Shown here piece after piece: positions 31,930 to 44,378 of a DNA stretch of 64,000 bases. The stretch comes from Erigeron canadensis (lineage: Eukaryota > Streptophyta > Magnoliopsida > Asterales > Asteraceae). Location: assembly GCF_010389155.1 (NCBI RefSeq), contig NC_057764.1:5580001-5644000 (forward strand), in the 5' to 3' direction. The translations under genes and the position numbers were made by a program. The notes under the pieces were generated by a model. The model did not search any database, was not told the DNA's origin, and saw only the letters and a list, made by a program, of their open reading frames with translations. Position 1 is the stretch's first letter. Every line of letters begins with the position of its first letter.

Positions 31930-34929
31930 TTGGTAGTTGAAGGAAAAGGCACGGTCAAAATACGCACCGGTCATGACACGTTCAAGCTCCTTGAGAACGT
32001 ATACTATGCACCAAAAATCGAATACAGTTTATTGAGTGTTGGTCAGTTGATGAAGAAAGGATGTTCACTTTACTTTGATGATGGAAAATGTTTGGTCAAG
32101 AATAAGAAAACAGGGCAGGTCCTTATGAAGATAGGTGTTGCAACAAATAACATGTTTGTTTTACAGCCCAAGATGTTTCTCCCAGTAAGAAAGATGTCGA
32201 AGCTCTTAAATGGCATCGTAGGTATGGTCATATCCATTTTGATGCACTCAAACATTTGCATGATGGGATTGATTCATACGGATTTATGCGGGCCAATGCA
32301 AACTCCTAGTCTAGGTAAAAGCTTGTACTATTTACTTTTTGTTGATGATTTAACCCGTATGTGTTGGGTTTATTTCTTATGCCATAAGAATGAAGCTTTA
32401 GTGAAGTTTAAGCATTTCAAATGCATGATTGAGATTGAAAGCCAATGTTCAATTAAAGTGTTGCGTTCAGACCGGGGAGGCGAATTCTGTTCAAAGGAAT
32501 TTAACACATTCTGTGATGAAGTGGGTATTCGAAAGGAGGTGACAGTTCCATATACTCCTCAACACAACGGAGTCGTTGAAAGAAAGAATAGAAAAATCAT
32601 GAATCTTGCACGGAGCATGCTGAAAGAAAAAGAATTGCCCAACTCTTTTTGGGCAGAAGCTGTTTCGACTACCATCTACACCATCAACATGTCACCAACC
32701 AAGGCACTTGTGAACCAAACCCCATTGCATGCATGGTCAGGTATCAAACCTTCTGTGTCTTTTATGAGAACATTTGGTAGCATCGCCTATGGTCTAGTTC
32801 CCTTTCAATTGACAAGGAAACTAGATAATAGAGCTGATCGCTACATACTTATTGTATACTCTTCTGAGAGTCATGGGCACAAGAGTTATGGGTATAGGTT
32901 GTATAACCCAATTACAAAAAGGTTTAGAACTAAAAGGTATGAAGAGGTTGTGGTTTTTGAAAATAAAAAGTGGGATTGGAAAGAAAAAGAAACTAACAGC
33001 AACTTACATACTTTCTCTTTTGTTGACCCTTTTCCTGGTGACAGTGACACATCATTAAATAAGGAAAGCACCAATATTATCCATACAAATAAAAATACCC
33101 ATGTACCTAATGATGCACCTAGTAACTCTAGCACTGTGCATGAATCAAACACTGACACCAACTTTTCTCACTCACAAAATTCACAAAACTCCAATAATGT
33201 CCTGCCTACATCAAACCCTACAACCGTGAATAATTCTACTTCCCCATTACTCACAACATCCACCACTACCAAAAGAACCTCAAAACCTCCTGCCTGGTTA
33301 AATGACTATCATAGTGGAGAGGGTCTCACTGATAGTGACAATGATCTTACTGCATGCCAATTTGCTTTAAGTATCATAGATCCCATACACTATTCTCAAG
33401 TTGTTCAATATGATGAATGGGTAAATGCTATGCATTGTGAACTTCAAGCAATTGAGAAGAACAATACATGGCAGTTGGTGACTTTACCTTCTGGGAAGAA
33501 TGTAGTTGGTGTAAAAAGGTTGTTCAAAACCAAAGTTGGCTCGGATGGCAATATACTAAAACACAAGGCTCATTTGGTGGCTAAGGGGTATTCACAACTA
33601 CCCAGTGTTGATTTTCAAGAAACTTTTGCTCTGGTTGCCCGCTTTGAAACTATTAGGGTGATTCTTGTTGTTGCAGCTCATATGGGATGGTATGTCCATC
33701 AGCTTGATGTTAAATCAGCCTTTCTGAATGGTAATTTGAGTGAGGAGATCTATGTAGAGCAACCAGAAGGCTTCATATCCGAAGAGCATCCCGACAAGGT
33801 GTATAAATTGAACAAGGCTCTATATGGGTTGAAGCAAGCGCTAAGAGCTTGGTATTCAAAAATAGATCAGTATTTTGGTGATCAAGGGTATCGAAGAAGT
33901 CAAAATGAGCCTACACTATATGTCAAGAAAACACAAACAGGTGATATCATTTATGTTTGCTTATTTGTTGATGATATTATTTGTACTTCTTCTTGTAATG
34001 ATCTGATCAAGGAGTTTAAACAAGGGATGCAACAAGCATTTGAGATGACAGATATGGGTCTGCTACAATTGTTCTTAGGTCTTGAGGTTGGTCAGACTCA
34101 AGATGGGATCTTTCTACATCAACAAAAGTATGCAAAGAACCTACTCCTCAAGTTTGATGTTGCAGGTAAGGTAGAGACCACACCCATGAACTACAATGAG
34201 AAATTAACCATGCAAGATGGTGCTGAGAAAGCTGATGAAGAAACGTTCAGGAGCATGGTGGGTGGTCTTATTTATTTAACCCATTCACGACCCGACTTGG
34301 CTCATACTGTAAGTGTGGTCTCAAGGTTCATGCAAAGGCCATCAAAGGTGCATTTAGGATCTGCCAGAAGAATTCTCAAGTATGTAGCTAGCACTCCCGA
34401 CTATGGAATATGGTATACAAAAGCAAAGAAGATTGAGTTAACCGGGTATAATGACAGTGACTGGGCTAGCAATATTGATGACCGAAAGAGCTTGTATGCC
34501 TATATGTTTTCTCTTGGCAGTGGGGCTGTCTTGTGGAGCTCTAAGAAACAACCAACAGTTGCCTTATCAAGTACTGAGGTCGAATACATTACAGCTGCAG
34601 GTGCAACGTGTCAAGCAGTTTGGCCCCGAAGGATTCTCGAAGACCTCGATTTAAAACAAGAAGATCCCACAGTGATTTATTGTGATAATAAGTCAACTAT
34701 TAGTTTATCTAAGAACCCCGTGCATCATAGTAGAGCAAAACATATTGAGTTAAGGTTTCATTACATAAGAGAAATGGTTGAACAAAAGCAAGTGTCTTTG
34801 GAGTTTTACAGCACTCACGATCAGATCGCAGATGTACTTACCAAGTCGGTAACAAAGGAAAAGTTTGTGTTCTTTCGATGGCATCTGGGAGAGATGCAGT
34901 TTGAATCAAGGGGGCATGATGAAGAATGA
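31930..34929 (+). pseudogene. Copia copy 1 integrase-RT-RNase H, long ORF with internal deletion
   Basis: A 999-codon frame carries the end of the protease, then integrase ([27 protein letters not shown], giving the D-D-E triad), RT ([19 protein letters not shown]) and RNase H (DSDWAS, YCDNKS, ADVLTKS). The zinc-binding HHCC part of integrase is missing: the frame jumps from the GAG-pre-integrase His region straight to the first catalytic block. The same deletion is in copy 2. The frame runs to a stop inside LTR2; AAGGGGGCA just before LTR2 is the polypurine tract. Likely unable to integrate. Confidence 0.9.
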
Positions 34930-35233
34930 TTCAACTGGTTGAGCTCAAAGATCGCATAAAGTTGTTTTAGGAATAAGTCTCACGTAGTCCACGTGCATGT
35001 TTTGGTTATTGTTTTTGAATATTGTTAAAGTAGTGGTCCTTAATAATAGGTCTAAGTGGGTTGCAGTTAGGCCATGTAGTAACTAGTTTGTTAAGTCTTT
35101 TATGGCTTTCTTCTCCTATTTAAAGTCATCATGTAAACAACTTTACGTACCCTTTTGCATCTGATCAAATATATTACTTTGAGCTCTCACCCACTTGCTT
35201 ATTTAGTTTACTTTATTGTCTCCAATACCAACA
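34917..35233 (+). repeat. Copia LTR2 (shared central LTR)
   Basis: 317 bp, TG...CA, preceded by a polypurine tract and followed by a primer binding site, so it serves as the 3' LTR of copy 1 and the 5' LTR of copy 2. There is no target duplication around it. By eye it differs from LTR1 at a few percent of positions. Confidence 0.9.
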
Positions 35234-35407
35234 GTTGTGGTATCTAGAGCCAGCAAATCCTTACGATCCATCCAATCACCCCACATCCTTTAAAGCAACA
35301 AAACCCACAAACACAACAAAACCACCAACAAAAAAAAAAGAAAAGAAAGAGAAAACATACAAACAAACAAAACACAAAACAAAACAAAATCACCCTTCAC
35401 TTTCGCA

Positions 35408-37080
35408 ATGACTGATATCCCATCTTCTTCTTCCTCGAATCCTAACCCTGCTATCCCTGTTTTTAAGGGTGAAGGCTATGACCATTGGAGCATCCGAATG
35501 AAAACCATACTACGATCTCGAGAACTTTGGGATGTCGTCTTTCTTGGCGTTACAGCTATCCCTAATGAATCTCTAGATCGCAGAGAAGCAAAGAAAAAGG
35601 ATGCTCTTGCCATGTCATTAATTCAACAAGGGGTGCAAGATCACCTCTTCTCTCGTATTGCTGCCGCTGACTCGGCCAAACAAACGTGGGAGATTCTGTA
35701 AGTGGAGTTCCAAGGTGACTCACAAGTGCAATCGGTGAAATTACAAGGCTTAAGACGAGATTTTGAGAATCTAGTCATGAAAGAAGATGAGTTATAGGCG
35801 ATTATTTTTCCCGGGTCAGGGATAATGTGGGACGACAGCGGTCCTATGGTGAAGAAATTGCTGATCAAAAAGTTGTTGAAAAAAATACTGAAGAACCTAT
35901 CACCAAAATATGACCATGTGATACCATCAATAGAAGTGGCGTTTGACTTGTCTTCCGTAACCCCCGTTTAAATGATGGGTATACTCCAGTCACAAGAAGA
36001 ACGCATCAATAGCCGGAACCCGACTGAGAGATTGAACAGGATGTCAGATCATCAAGATGAACAAGCCCTTCAGGTTTTTCAAGAACCACCCAGAGCCACT
36101 CGTGGCCGAGGTCATGGTTGAGGAGCCTTCCGCGGTAGAGGGGCTGGTCGTGGCAGGGGTACCACTTTTGATCGAAGTAAAGTGCCTCTATGCTACATTT
36201 GTAAAAAATACGGCCACTTGAAAAAGGATTGTTGGTACAATGATGAGGCTGAAGTCAATGTTGCTGAAAACGAAGATCAGAATGAACCCGGAGAGACAGA
36301 AACACAACATCTGTTAATGGCTATTCACGAGCCAATATATGAAGAAATCAATAGTGATTGTATGCTAGTTACAAACACAGGCACATGTACTCGATCTTAT
36401 GGTTCATTGATTCCGGCTATTCGAACCATATGACTGGCTTAAAGGCCAGCTTTACTTCTCTCGATGAAACATTCAAGCTCGGAGTGTAGCTCAGAGATAA
36501 AAAACGATTGGTAGTTGAAGGAAAAGGCACGGTCAAAATACGCACCGGTCATGACACGTTCAAGCTCCTTGAGAACGTGTACTATGCACCAAAACTCGAA
36601 TACAATTTATTGAGTGTTGGTCAGTTGATGAAGAAAGGATGTTCACTTTACTTTGAGATGGAAAATGTTTGGTCAAGAATAAGAAAACAGGGCAGGTCCT
36701 TATGAAGATAGGTGTTGCAACAAACAACATGTTTGTTTTTGATGCTACTAGTCTTTTTACAGCCCAAGATGTTTCTCCCAGTAAGAAAGATGTCGAAGCT
36801 CTTAAATGGCATCGTAGGTGTGGTCATCTCCATTTTGATGCACTCAAACATTTGCTTGATGGGATTGATTCATACGGATTTATGCGGGCCAATGCAAACT
36901 CCCAGTCTAGGTAAAAGCTTGTACTATTTACTTTTTGTTTATGATTTAACCCGTATGTGTTGGGTTTATTTCTTTTGTCATAAGAATGAAGCTTTTGTGA
37001 AGTTTAAGCATTTCAAATGCATGATTGAGAATGAAAGCCAATGTTCAATTAAAGTGTTGCGTTCAGACCGGGGAGGCGAA
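35408..37080 (+). pseudogene. Copia copy 2, truncated in the integrase region
   Basis: Closely matches copy 1 from the ATG at 35408 through Gag, the zinc knuckle (CYICKKYGHLKKDC), protease, GAG-pre-integrase and the first two integrase aspartate blocks, then stops abruptly after the GGEF-equivalent codons. It lacks the frame-breaking insertion of copy 1 near 31008 but has its own lesions near 35699, 35790 and 36120. It shares with copy 1 the TAG after LGV and the HHCC deletion. RT, RNase H and 3' end are absent. Confidence 0.9.
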
Positions 37081-37120
37081 ATTCGTTCTAGTCAAATTCG
37101 TAACAAAATTCGTTTAGACC
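37081..37120. other. Filler DNA at a rearrangement junction
   Basis: The 40 bp between truncated Copia copy 2 and the copied flank are built of patches that match nearby sequence: ATTCGTTCTAGTCAAATTC and CGTAACAAAATTCGTT both resemble the flank at about 37177-37203, and TAGACCGG resembles the Copia sequence just upstream. This is the pattern of templated insertions during end joining. Confidence 0.75.
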
Positions 37121-37737
37121 GGAAAAGCTGCAGGGTTGGCTGCGGAGGCCTTAAGGTCATGAAGCTTCAACCACTCGTAACAAAATTCGTTCTAGGCAAA
37201 TTCTATCCATACGACATATCGTACTTAATTAATAGTAGACTGATCCTGTTTTGTCAGGAGTACGTTAGTATTGAATATCTTGCAATACAATATATGAACA
37301 CTAAAAGATTAGACATACTACAACTGGAAATTGCAAGACAAACGGAGTAGTGTTAAATATGCATGAATGTTTTTTTTGTTTTTTTTATCATACAGTTGTA
37401 ACCTGGTTCCAATTTTCGACCAGTTCATACCGATTACGGAGAGGTAAACAAGTAACAAGGTTTTACTACTGCTTTTTACTAATACATCCAAAATAGATTT
37501 TCAAGTCAACAACCCGAAAGACTTCAAACCAAAGACTTCAAGCATGTCATTCCTAAGATTCAAACCAAAGACCCCAATGTATCTGCTTACCCTTATTGTT
37601 AATGCAGTCAAAGGTTATAAAGAACTAACGTTTTATGAATGTTAATGAGGCGAGCATATGCCATATTTTTCATACACCCCAATTAGATGGGTCAATCACA
37701 CCTTATATCACAATAAACCATATATATTTGCATTATT
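37121..37737. repeat. Copied 5' flank of the Copia locus
   Basis: A second copy of 25351-25929, starting exactly with the last 30 bp of the Harbinger-like element, its TTA target, and on to the TTATT before LTR3 (37733-37737). The ORF at 36712-37350 runs through it but is not a gene. Confidence 0.85.
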
Positions 37738-38054
37738 TGATGAAGAATGATTCAACTGCTTGAGCTCAAAGATCGCATAAAGTTGTTTTAGGAATATTGC
37801 TCACGTAGTCCACGTGCATGTTTTGGTTATTGTTTTTGAATATTGTCAAAGTAGTGAACCTTAATAATAGGTCTAAGTGGGTTGCAGTTAGGTCACGTAG
37901 TAACTAGTTTGTTGAGTCTTTTATGGCTTTCTTCTCCTATTTAAAGTCATCATGTAAACAACTTTATGTACCCTTTTGCATCTGATCAAATATATTACTT
38001 TGAGCCCTCACCCACTTGCTTATTTAGTTTACTTTATTGTCTCCAATACCAACA
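37738..38054 (+). repeat. Copia LTR3, solo-LTR-like with target duplications on both sides
   Basis: 317 bp, TG...CA, with TTATT on both sides (37733-37737 and 38055-38059). The upstream TTATT is part of the copied flank. Taken alone, flank-LTR3-downstream looks like a solo LTR at the original insertion site. Confidence 0.9.
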
Positions 38055-38137
38055 TTATTAAGATATATTTTTATCAACAAAATTTTATTTATACTATCTC
38101 GGAAAGACGTCAATAGATTATATTGAATATTTTGGGT

Positions 38138-38664
38138 TGTTAAGCCAAGATTATTGCCACGCCAATTGGACATTTGGACTCATTTACATCAATACGAAAT
38201 CCAAAAGAATAAATTTAACTTCATACACTCAATGCTTCTATTTTCAAAGCACGAAGTAACATCTAACCGAGGGAACACCTTCATCAATCTCTCATAATAA
38301 AACATGATGACGTACCCACCCAGACGCAATCACGCAGGGTACGATCAAAGGGTACGTATCGCTCTCGGTAAACAAGGAAAAGATTTGCATTTATCAAGAA
38401 TCATATATTCTAGGAAAGAAGATCAAATCAAATCCCTCATTCTTAGAGAAGATATGCACGGCCCGATTAAATCTATTCAAATCCTACTTTGGGAATAAGT
38501 CATGAACCCCCTATAAATAGGGGGAAGGATGGCTAGGTCGAGATCATAATCTCACACTTTCTTGGCGTACAAAAGGCTCCGCCTTATCGGAAGGGAATCG
38601 CCAACGAATAACCACAAACACGCCCATTCCTCCTTTCTAGCTTACCGGATTGGCTATACAAACA
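38138..38664 (+). repeat. Probable 5' LTR of a Tat-like Ty3 element
   Basis: A TATA box CTATAAATAG lies at 38511-38520 and the sequence ends ATACAAACA just before a TTGGCGCC-type primer binding site (about 38665-38682), as in Tat/Ogre-lineage Ty3 elements. The start at TGTTAAGCCAAG is a guess; no 3' LTR was found to confirm it. Confidence 0.5.
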
Positions 38665-38745
38665 ATTGGCGCCATCCGCGAGACATTCTCTGAACAACAA
38701 AATCTACAAAATTTTTGTTTTCCCAAACCCTAAAAACCTAGAATC

Positions 38746-41601
38746 ATGAGCGAGGAAAATAGGCCGCCACCTGGTTTCGGTGGAGAAAGCATAGATCTAA
38801 ATCGAAATCAAGATGGCACACCCATAACACCTTCAACAGCAGGGGCAACCTATACCTCCACATCAGCCCAACCCCCACTCAACGATGCATATATAAGGCA
38901 AAACTATACCAGCATCTTGAGCACTCTAAGACGTCTTCAAGACGCAGGAGAATTGGCAGGAAGGGCAATCAACTTCGATGAAGAATACGATGAGTATGAC
39001 GACGACACACCGCCAAGCGGAAGGCGAAGGCAACCGCACGATCCTCGATCAAGAGTCCAAAGGCCAAACAATGCAGCGGGATCGCAAAACAATACTCAAA
39101 ATCCAAACAACCCAGGGCCTAACACCCAGGGTCAAACAAACTTGGGGTCAAACACCAGAGTCATATCAACCTGGGGCCTAACACCCAGGGTCAAACAAAC
39201 TCGGGGTCAAACACCCAGAGTCATATCAACCTGGGGCCTAACACCTAGGGTCAAACAAACTCGGGGTCAAATACCCAGGGTCATATCAACCTAGGGTCCA
39301 ACACCCAGGGTCAAACAAACCTGGGGCCTCACACCCAGGGATACATTAATCTGGGCTCGAACACCAGGGGCAAATCATCCCAGGTTCAAACAACCATAAC
39401 AATCAAAGTTTTGCACAAGGAGTGTCGAACTCAGGACAACAACATAATGCGTCGGGATACGTACATTATAAGTAGTATACCAATGTCCCCTAGTACTCGA
39501 CAAATTCACTCCTACAATATCAGGCACAAGGGACCGTTAACCAGGGTTACTCCAATCAGGGGGTATTTACCCAACATCCCCCAAACACAGGCCAGGGGAT
39601 GGACACGTCAGGGTACCAACAGAATTCACAAAACCAATTCAACTAGGGTTTCTTGACCAATACACAGGCACTCAACATTCCAAGGGCGCAAAATTTCGCC
39701 CAGGGTTATGCTTAAGCCTACGGGCCCCAAGCGATTCAAACTACTCCGCAGGTGCAGACAGGGAATCCCCAAAACCCACCCCCACAAGGACTCCAAATGC
39801 CAGGACAAGCCCCAGGAGCATACTATCATCATACAGGACCACAACCAGGTAGGGGTCCGGGCAATACTATCAGTCTGGGGGACCAAATTTTAGCACCTAC
39901 GGCCCAAATACCTAGGGTACAAACACATACCAAACTCCACAATCATATCAACAAAACACACCCAGACCATTCACTCTTAGCAGGATCCCAGTAAAATCAC
40001 TATTTACAGAATGGATAAAAAATCACCCATTGCCAGCAAACATGAAATACCCAACACACCTAGGGACATATAATGGCAAGGGCGACCCAGATGATTTCCT
40101 ACAAAAATTTGAGGGGACAACAGAAATGCAAAACTGGGTCGAACTAGTGGCATGTAAAGCATTCAGAATGGGGTTAACAAGTGACGCAAGAGAATGGCTG
40201 GGTAGTCTGACAGAAGGATCGATAAATAGCTTTGATGAACTCAAAACAAAGTTTTTATCGCACTTCTGTCAACATAAAAAACACTAGAAAACACATGTGG
40301 CAGCCCACAACATCAAACAAAGAGAAGGTGAAACCTCTAGGGACTTCATAGAGAGATTCACCGTGTAATCACAAGAAATCACAGGTCTAGTAGATTCACA
40401 AAGGGTCTCTGGGCTAATACACGGTTGCCGAAATAGAGAATTGGTCGAATGTTTAAATATAGATTTAGCAGAGACGTTTGATGAAGCAAAGAAGAAAGCC
40501 CACAAATTCCTGGACACAAAAGAAATCGGAGCAAGTAATTTAGATGATACAAGGTACAAAAAAGGAAAGTGGCAATCAAACAAGGACCAACAACGATATG
40601 GCCCATATAACAGAGAAGAAAAGAGAAGAGATTATAACATATCACTGCCAGAAATGACAAAAACTCCAAAGGAAATATTACTCACAGAGGCAGTAGGAAA
40701 AACATTCCCCACCCCATCAAAGTTAAGTGAAAGAGGAAGACGGGATAAAGATAAATATTGTGATTTCCACAATGACACAGGACACGACACCAATTCGTGT
40801 ATGCAATTGAAGAAAGCCATTGATGAAGCCATTAAAACAGGAAAATTGGCGCATCTGGTAAAAGGAATCCGACAACAGGGAAAGCCAAAAGCAGACGAGT
40901 CTGGGGAGCAGAAATACAACAATACCCAGGCAACAATCTACACAATCAGACGAGAAAGACAAGTCGAGAAGAGAAAAGGGGTTGACGCACTAATCCAGAG
41001 CGTGGGAGAAATCTCATTTCCACCAATACTGGGAATAAATGTATCGAACGACCCAATAATGATCAAAGCAATACTACAGGAACGATGGGTAGACAAGATC
41101 CACATTGATGATGGAAGCGATTGCAATATACTATACGAGCATGTGTTCCCAAGGGATAACCCACTCCTGCGTATCTTATTATCACCCCTAGGAACTCCGC
41201 TAATAAGTTTCTCTGGCGACAAAACAGAGCCTGCGGGGAAAGTTACCCTAGCAGTCACAATTGTTGCAGGACCATGTAGGAGGACAGAGGAGCTAACGTT
41301 CATGCTAATCAAAGGACACTCGCCCTACAATGCAATCCTGGGAAGACAAGCACTACAAAAGTTCGGAATGATACCCTCCGTCATACACAACATGGTCAAA
41401 TTTCAAACGGAGGAAGGGATAGCAAGCCTCCGGGGAAGTTTTGAGCCACCCAGAGTTCATGGACAAACTGGCACCAGTATGCCAACAAAGAAAAAGAGGC
41501 TAGGAAGAGAAGAAGGGGAACTTGCAAATACATTCCACAAAATGGAAATAAAAAAGCAAGAAGACCCAGAACTCGAAAATAGCACTCACAAAGCAGAATA
41601 A
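38746..41601 (+). pseudogene. Tat-like Ty3 gag-protease (no pol)
   Basis: The start at 38746 gives MSEENRPPPGFGG. A Q/N-rich repeat region follows (39113-39370), where a 1-nt loss shifts the frame. Gag core at 40030-40287: LPANMKYPTHLGTYNGKGDP, then AREWLGSL. Two in-frame stops (about 40285 and 40367) separate it from a 386-codon frame with the CCHC-like CDFHNDTGHDTNSC (Cys-His-His-Cys) and a retropepsin-like region (KIHIDDGSDCNILYEH, then AILGRQALQKFG). The usual DxGSS motif has become DDGSD. Nothing resembling RT, RNase H or integrase follows, so this is either a gag-pro-only non-autonomous type or one truncated by the neighbouring Athila. Confidence 0.85.
39113..39370 (+). repeat. 60-bp minisatellite (30-bp half-units) in the Tat gag
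   Basis: About four 60-bp units, each of two 30-bp halves sharing CCAGGGTCAAACAAAC or a variant. In the original frame each half-unit encodes about ten residues of the type NLGxNTQGQT, making a Gln/Asn/Gly-rich low-complexity Gag segment. A missing C in the first unit shifts the frame. Confidence 0.85.
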
Positions 41602-42100
41602 GTCTATCTATTTCGTGTATCTAGAACTATTCTATGCTTCAATAAAATAAAAATTATGATTCATGGTGAAGAAGGATCGCAACCTTACACACATAATTTC
41701 AATAAACGCCAACAAAGGCAAAAATCAGACTCCTATGATTTTATGACAAAGTCATGACTATAAAGAAAATAAAGGCCTAAACAACGCCAAACAAGGCACT
41801 TACAATCATACTCCTATGATTTCACTATATACATGCATCATTGCTAAAAAAGTAGAATGCACAAATCTTAAAGAATACGCTCGAGCTGCTGAAGAAGCAA
41901 AGAGCATACATACCTGCTAACAAAGCAAGTACACAATCAAAATCTATGCCTAAATTGCAACAAAAGCAATCAAACATACGAATGGCATGCAAACACCTAA
42001 AGAAGGTAAGCAGCTAATTAACGTGCATAATATAAGCATAATTAAATTGTCCAAGTGACCCGCAGGCCCAAAAGAAGAATCACTCATAGCTCAGTTGTGA
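41602..42100. other. 3' non-coding part of the Tat-like element
   Basis: AT-rich sequence with a partially repeated ACTCCTATGATTT motif (about 41730 and 41810). No polypurine tract or LTR is recognised before the Athila begins. Confidence 0.4.
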
Positions 42101-43663
42101 TGTATACTCTTTTACCATAGGCTTGAACCAAGATCATCACTCCACTATTAAGGCGCAAGGATCAAGTACATTGTCAAAATAGGCATTGAGGGTGGGTGTA
42201 TAGTTAAACTAAGGCTATGTATATGAATATGTAAAATTGAATTGAGGGATAAAGGTTGATGATAATTGTGAAAAAATGAAAAAGGATATAATATATATGT
42301 TAAGTGTACAAAATAGTCTAATATAAACCCATACCATTGATTGCCAACAAACCACCAACCCAAAGCTGTCATCCCGCGAACACAACTCCAAATTAGCCAA
42401 GCAAAACTCGACACCATTGTGGTGTATCAACTTCAAACAACTTTAATCCACTAAGTCTTCCATATAAATATACAACAAATCTTCTTAACATATAAAAATT
42501 CGAGAAATACTTACTAGTAGCCCAAGTTATTTTTCTTCCTTTTTTATTTTTTCTGTTTTTCAATTTTTCTCTCTTTTTATTCTTTTTGAACTACTTTTAC
42601 TCTACTAGAAAGCACCCTCTTACAATGATGAATTATGTCTAATTACTTCACATTCTTTGTTTAAACAATCCAAGATATCTTCAATAACTCGACCAAATGA
42701 CATATCCTTATAGACAAGAATAACCTTCTAGACAATTCATTGAAGCTCTCCCAAACTACCCAAACAAACCAATGACAATCAATGATCCCCCATTAGACTA
42801 TCGGTATAGTAAGGTATAGTTTACAGGTATAAATGGGAATTTACAATGGAGTTGTTAAGTTACAAGGATGTGTAAGTGTGTAAATGTACAAATAAAAGTG
42901 AAAAATTGTATGTATATGTGTATAAGGTTGTATAAGGGTATGGATATACAAAAGAAAATTGAAAAGAAGGAAAGAAAAAGTATAGGTCAAACCTAAAATG
43001 CCAATTCGTCATCCAATGTACTCGTCACGATCACCAGGCCAAGTTCTAGAATCAACACATCACCGGTATACTCTTTATCAAAAAAAAAAGAACCTGGAAA
43101 TGGCTTAGAAATACCTCAAACACGCACATCTTAGTGCAGGGCATCAAAATGAAAACCCTTACCCCTGAATAAATCCAAGAGCCTAAGAGAGGGACGTATT
43201 TACGAAGCAAACAAGCCAAAACCGTCACCTGACACACTATATATGAAACGATGAAATCTCACAATTGGGTGTTTTGGATATATATGAGTATGCAAGTAAT
43301 GTTATCAATCCCGAAGGACTAGCCAAATAACCGTTCAGGACACACTTCGCCAATTAAAAATTTTTGTCAAGGGAACAGTTTGTAGTAAAATTGCTTAATA
43401 AGTAATCCATTAAGTGTCAAAAGCAATTTACCACAAGGACAAGTTCAACTCAAGTTTAAAAATCAATATCAACTTCTATTATCCCGCCAAATTGATAGCA
43501 CCAGTTTCAAACATGCACATCACAGTTAAGAGTTCAAAAGAGAGACGCAAACCCCTAGACAGAATCCAAAGGCCTACGAGAGGGACATATCAACAAAACT
43601 GATAGAAATCTCAATGACAAAACAACAAAAGTGATATACCCGGTAGCTTAAACCTATTTGCCA
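42101..43663 (-). repeat. Possible 3' LTR of the Athila element
   Basis: A polypurine-like GTGTGGGGGG (43664-43673 on the minus strand) precedes TGGCAAATAGG, a possible LTR start. About 1.5 kb of non-coding AT-rich sequence follows, which is a plausible LTR length for Athila. No second LTR exists in the window to prove it. Other GTGTGGGGGG-like tracts occur near 44010 and 46330. Confidence 0.35.
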
Positions 43664-44378
43664 CCCCCCACACTTAAGATGGACAATGCCCTCAATGTCC
43701 ATATTCGGTCAAACAAAGGTAAATAGGGGTAAGCGACATAGAAAAATAAAAGCACATACCGGAATGAGGACACATTTCATTTTGAAACAAGTTATCGACC
43801 CAGTGTCACAAATGGCACTTCCGAAATAGGAAGGACACTTTGGTTGGCGGGATAAACAACTTGTGCCAAAACGGAAGGTGCGAGAGTAGTGTGTGCATCA
43901 AACATAGCAATACAAATATGGCGCTGAACTTACTGCCAGCATATGCACACCATAACAATCAACAATTTCGCCATAGAAAATTGATGGGAAGGGAATCCAA
44001 AGGGTTCCCCCCACACTTGAGTTGCACTACAGCTATCAATTACCTGCTCACATTTCATCAGAAAACTCATCATAATATCAAGCATCCAATTATTATACCG
44101 TTATTGTAATCAACCAACAGAAAAAGAAAAACAACCACACATAATGTTTCATCACCCCGTAGGGCGGATACAAACCAACCAAACGAAAATTTAAAGTACG
44201 GAATAGGAAATTGTTCAAACAAATAGTACAACCGAACCAAATGGCTCCCTCCATAACTGGAAGAATCACTGTGGTGGAGGATGTGGTGGGTAATGTTGGT
44301 AACCAGGGAGGTTACTGTAATCGAAGAAGGAACCAACCACCTGCTCGGAAAACGTCGGCTCAGAAGCTCCGGTCTGAC
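43664..44378. other. Non-coding spacer downstream of the Athila extra ORF
   Basis: Contains two GTGTGGGGGG-type tracts on the minus strand. No supported gene. Confidence 0.4.

Noticed and set aside
36712..37350. 212-codon ORF joining Copia integrase to the flank copy
   Set aside because: It is a frame created by the filler junction; the C-terminal part equals the chance ORF at 25389-25580 in the original flank.
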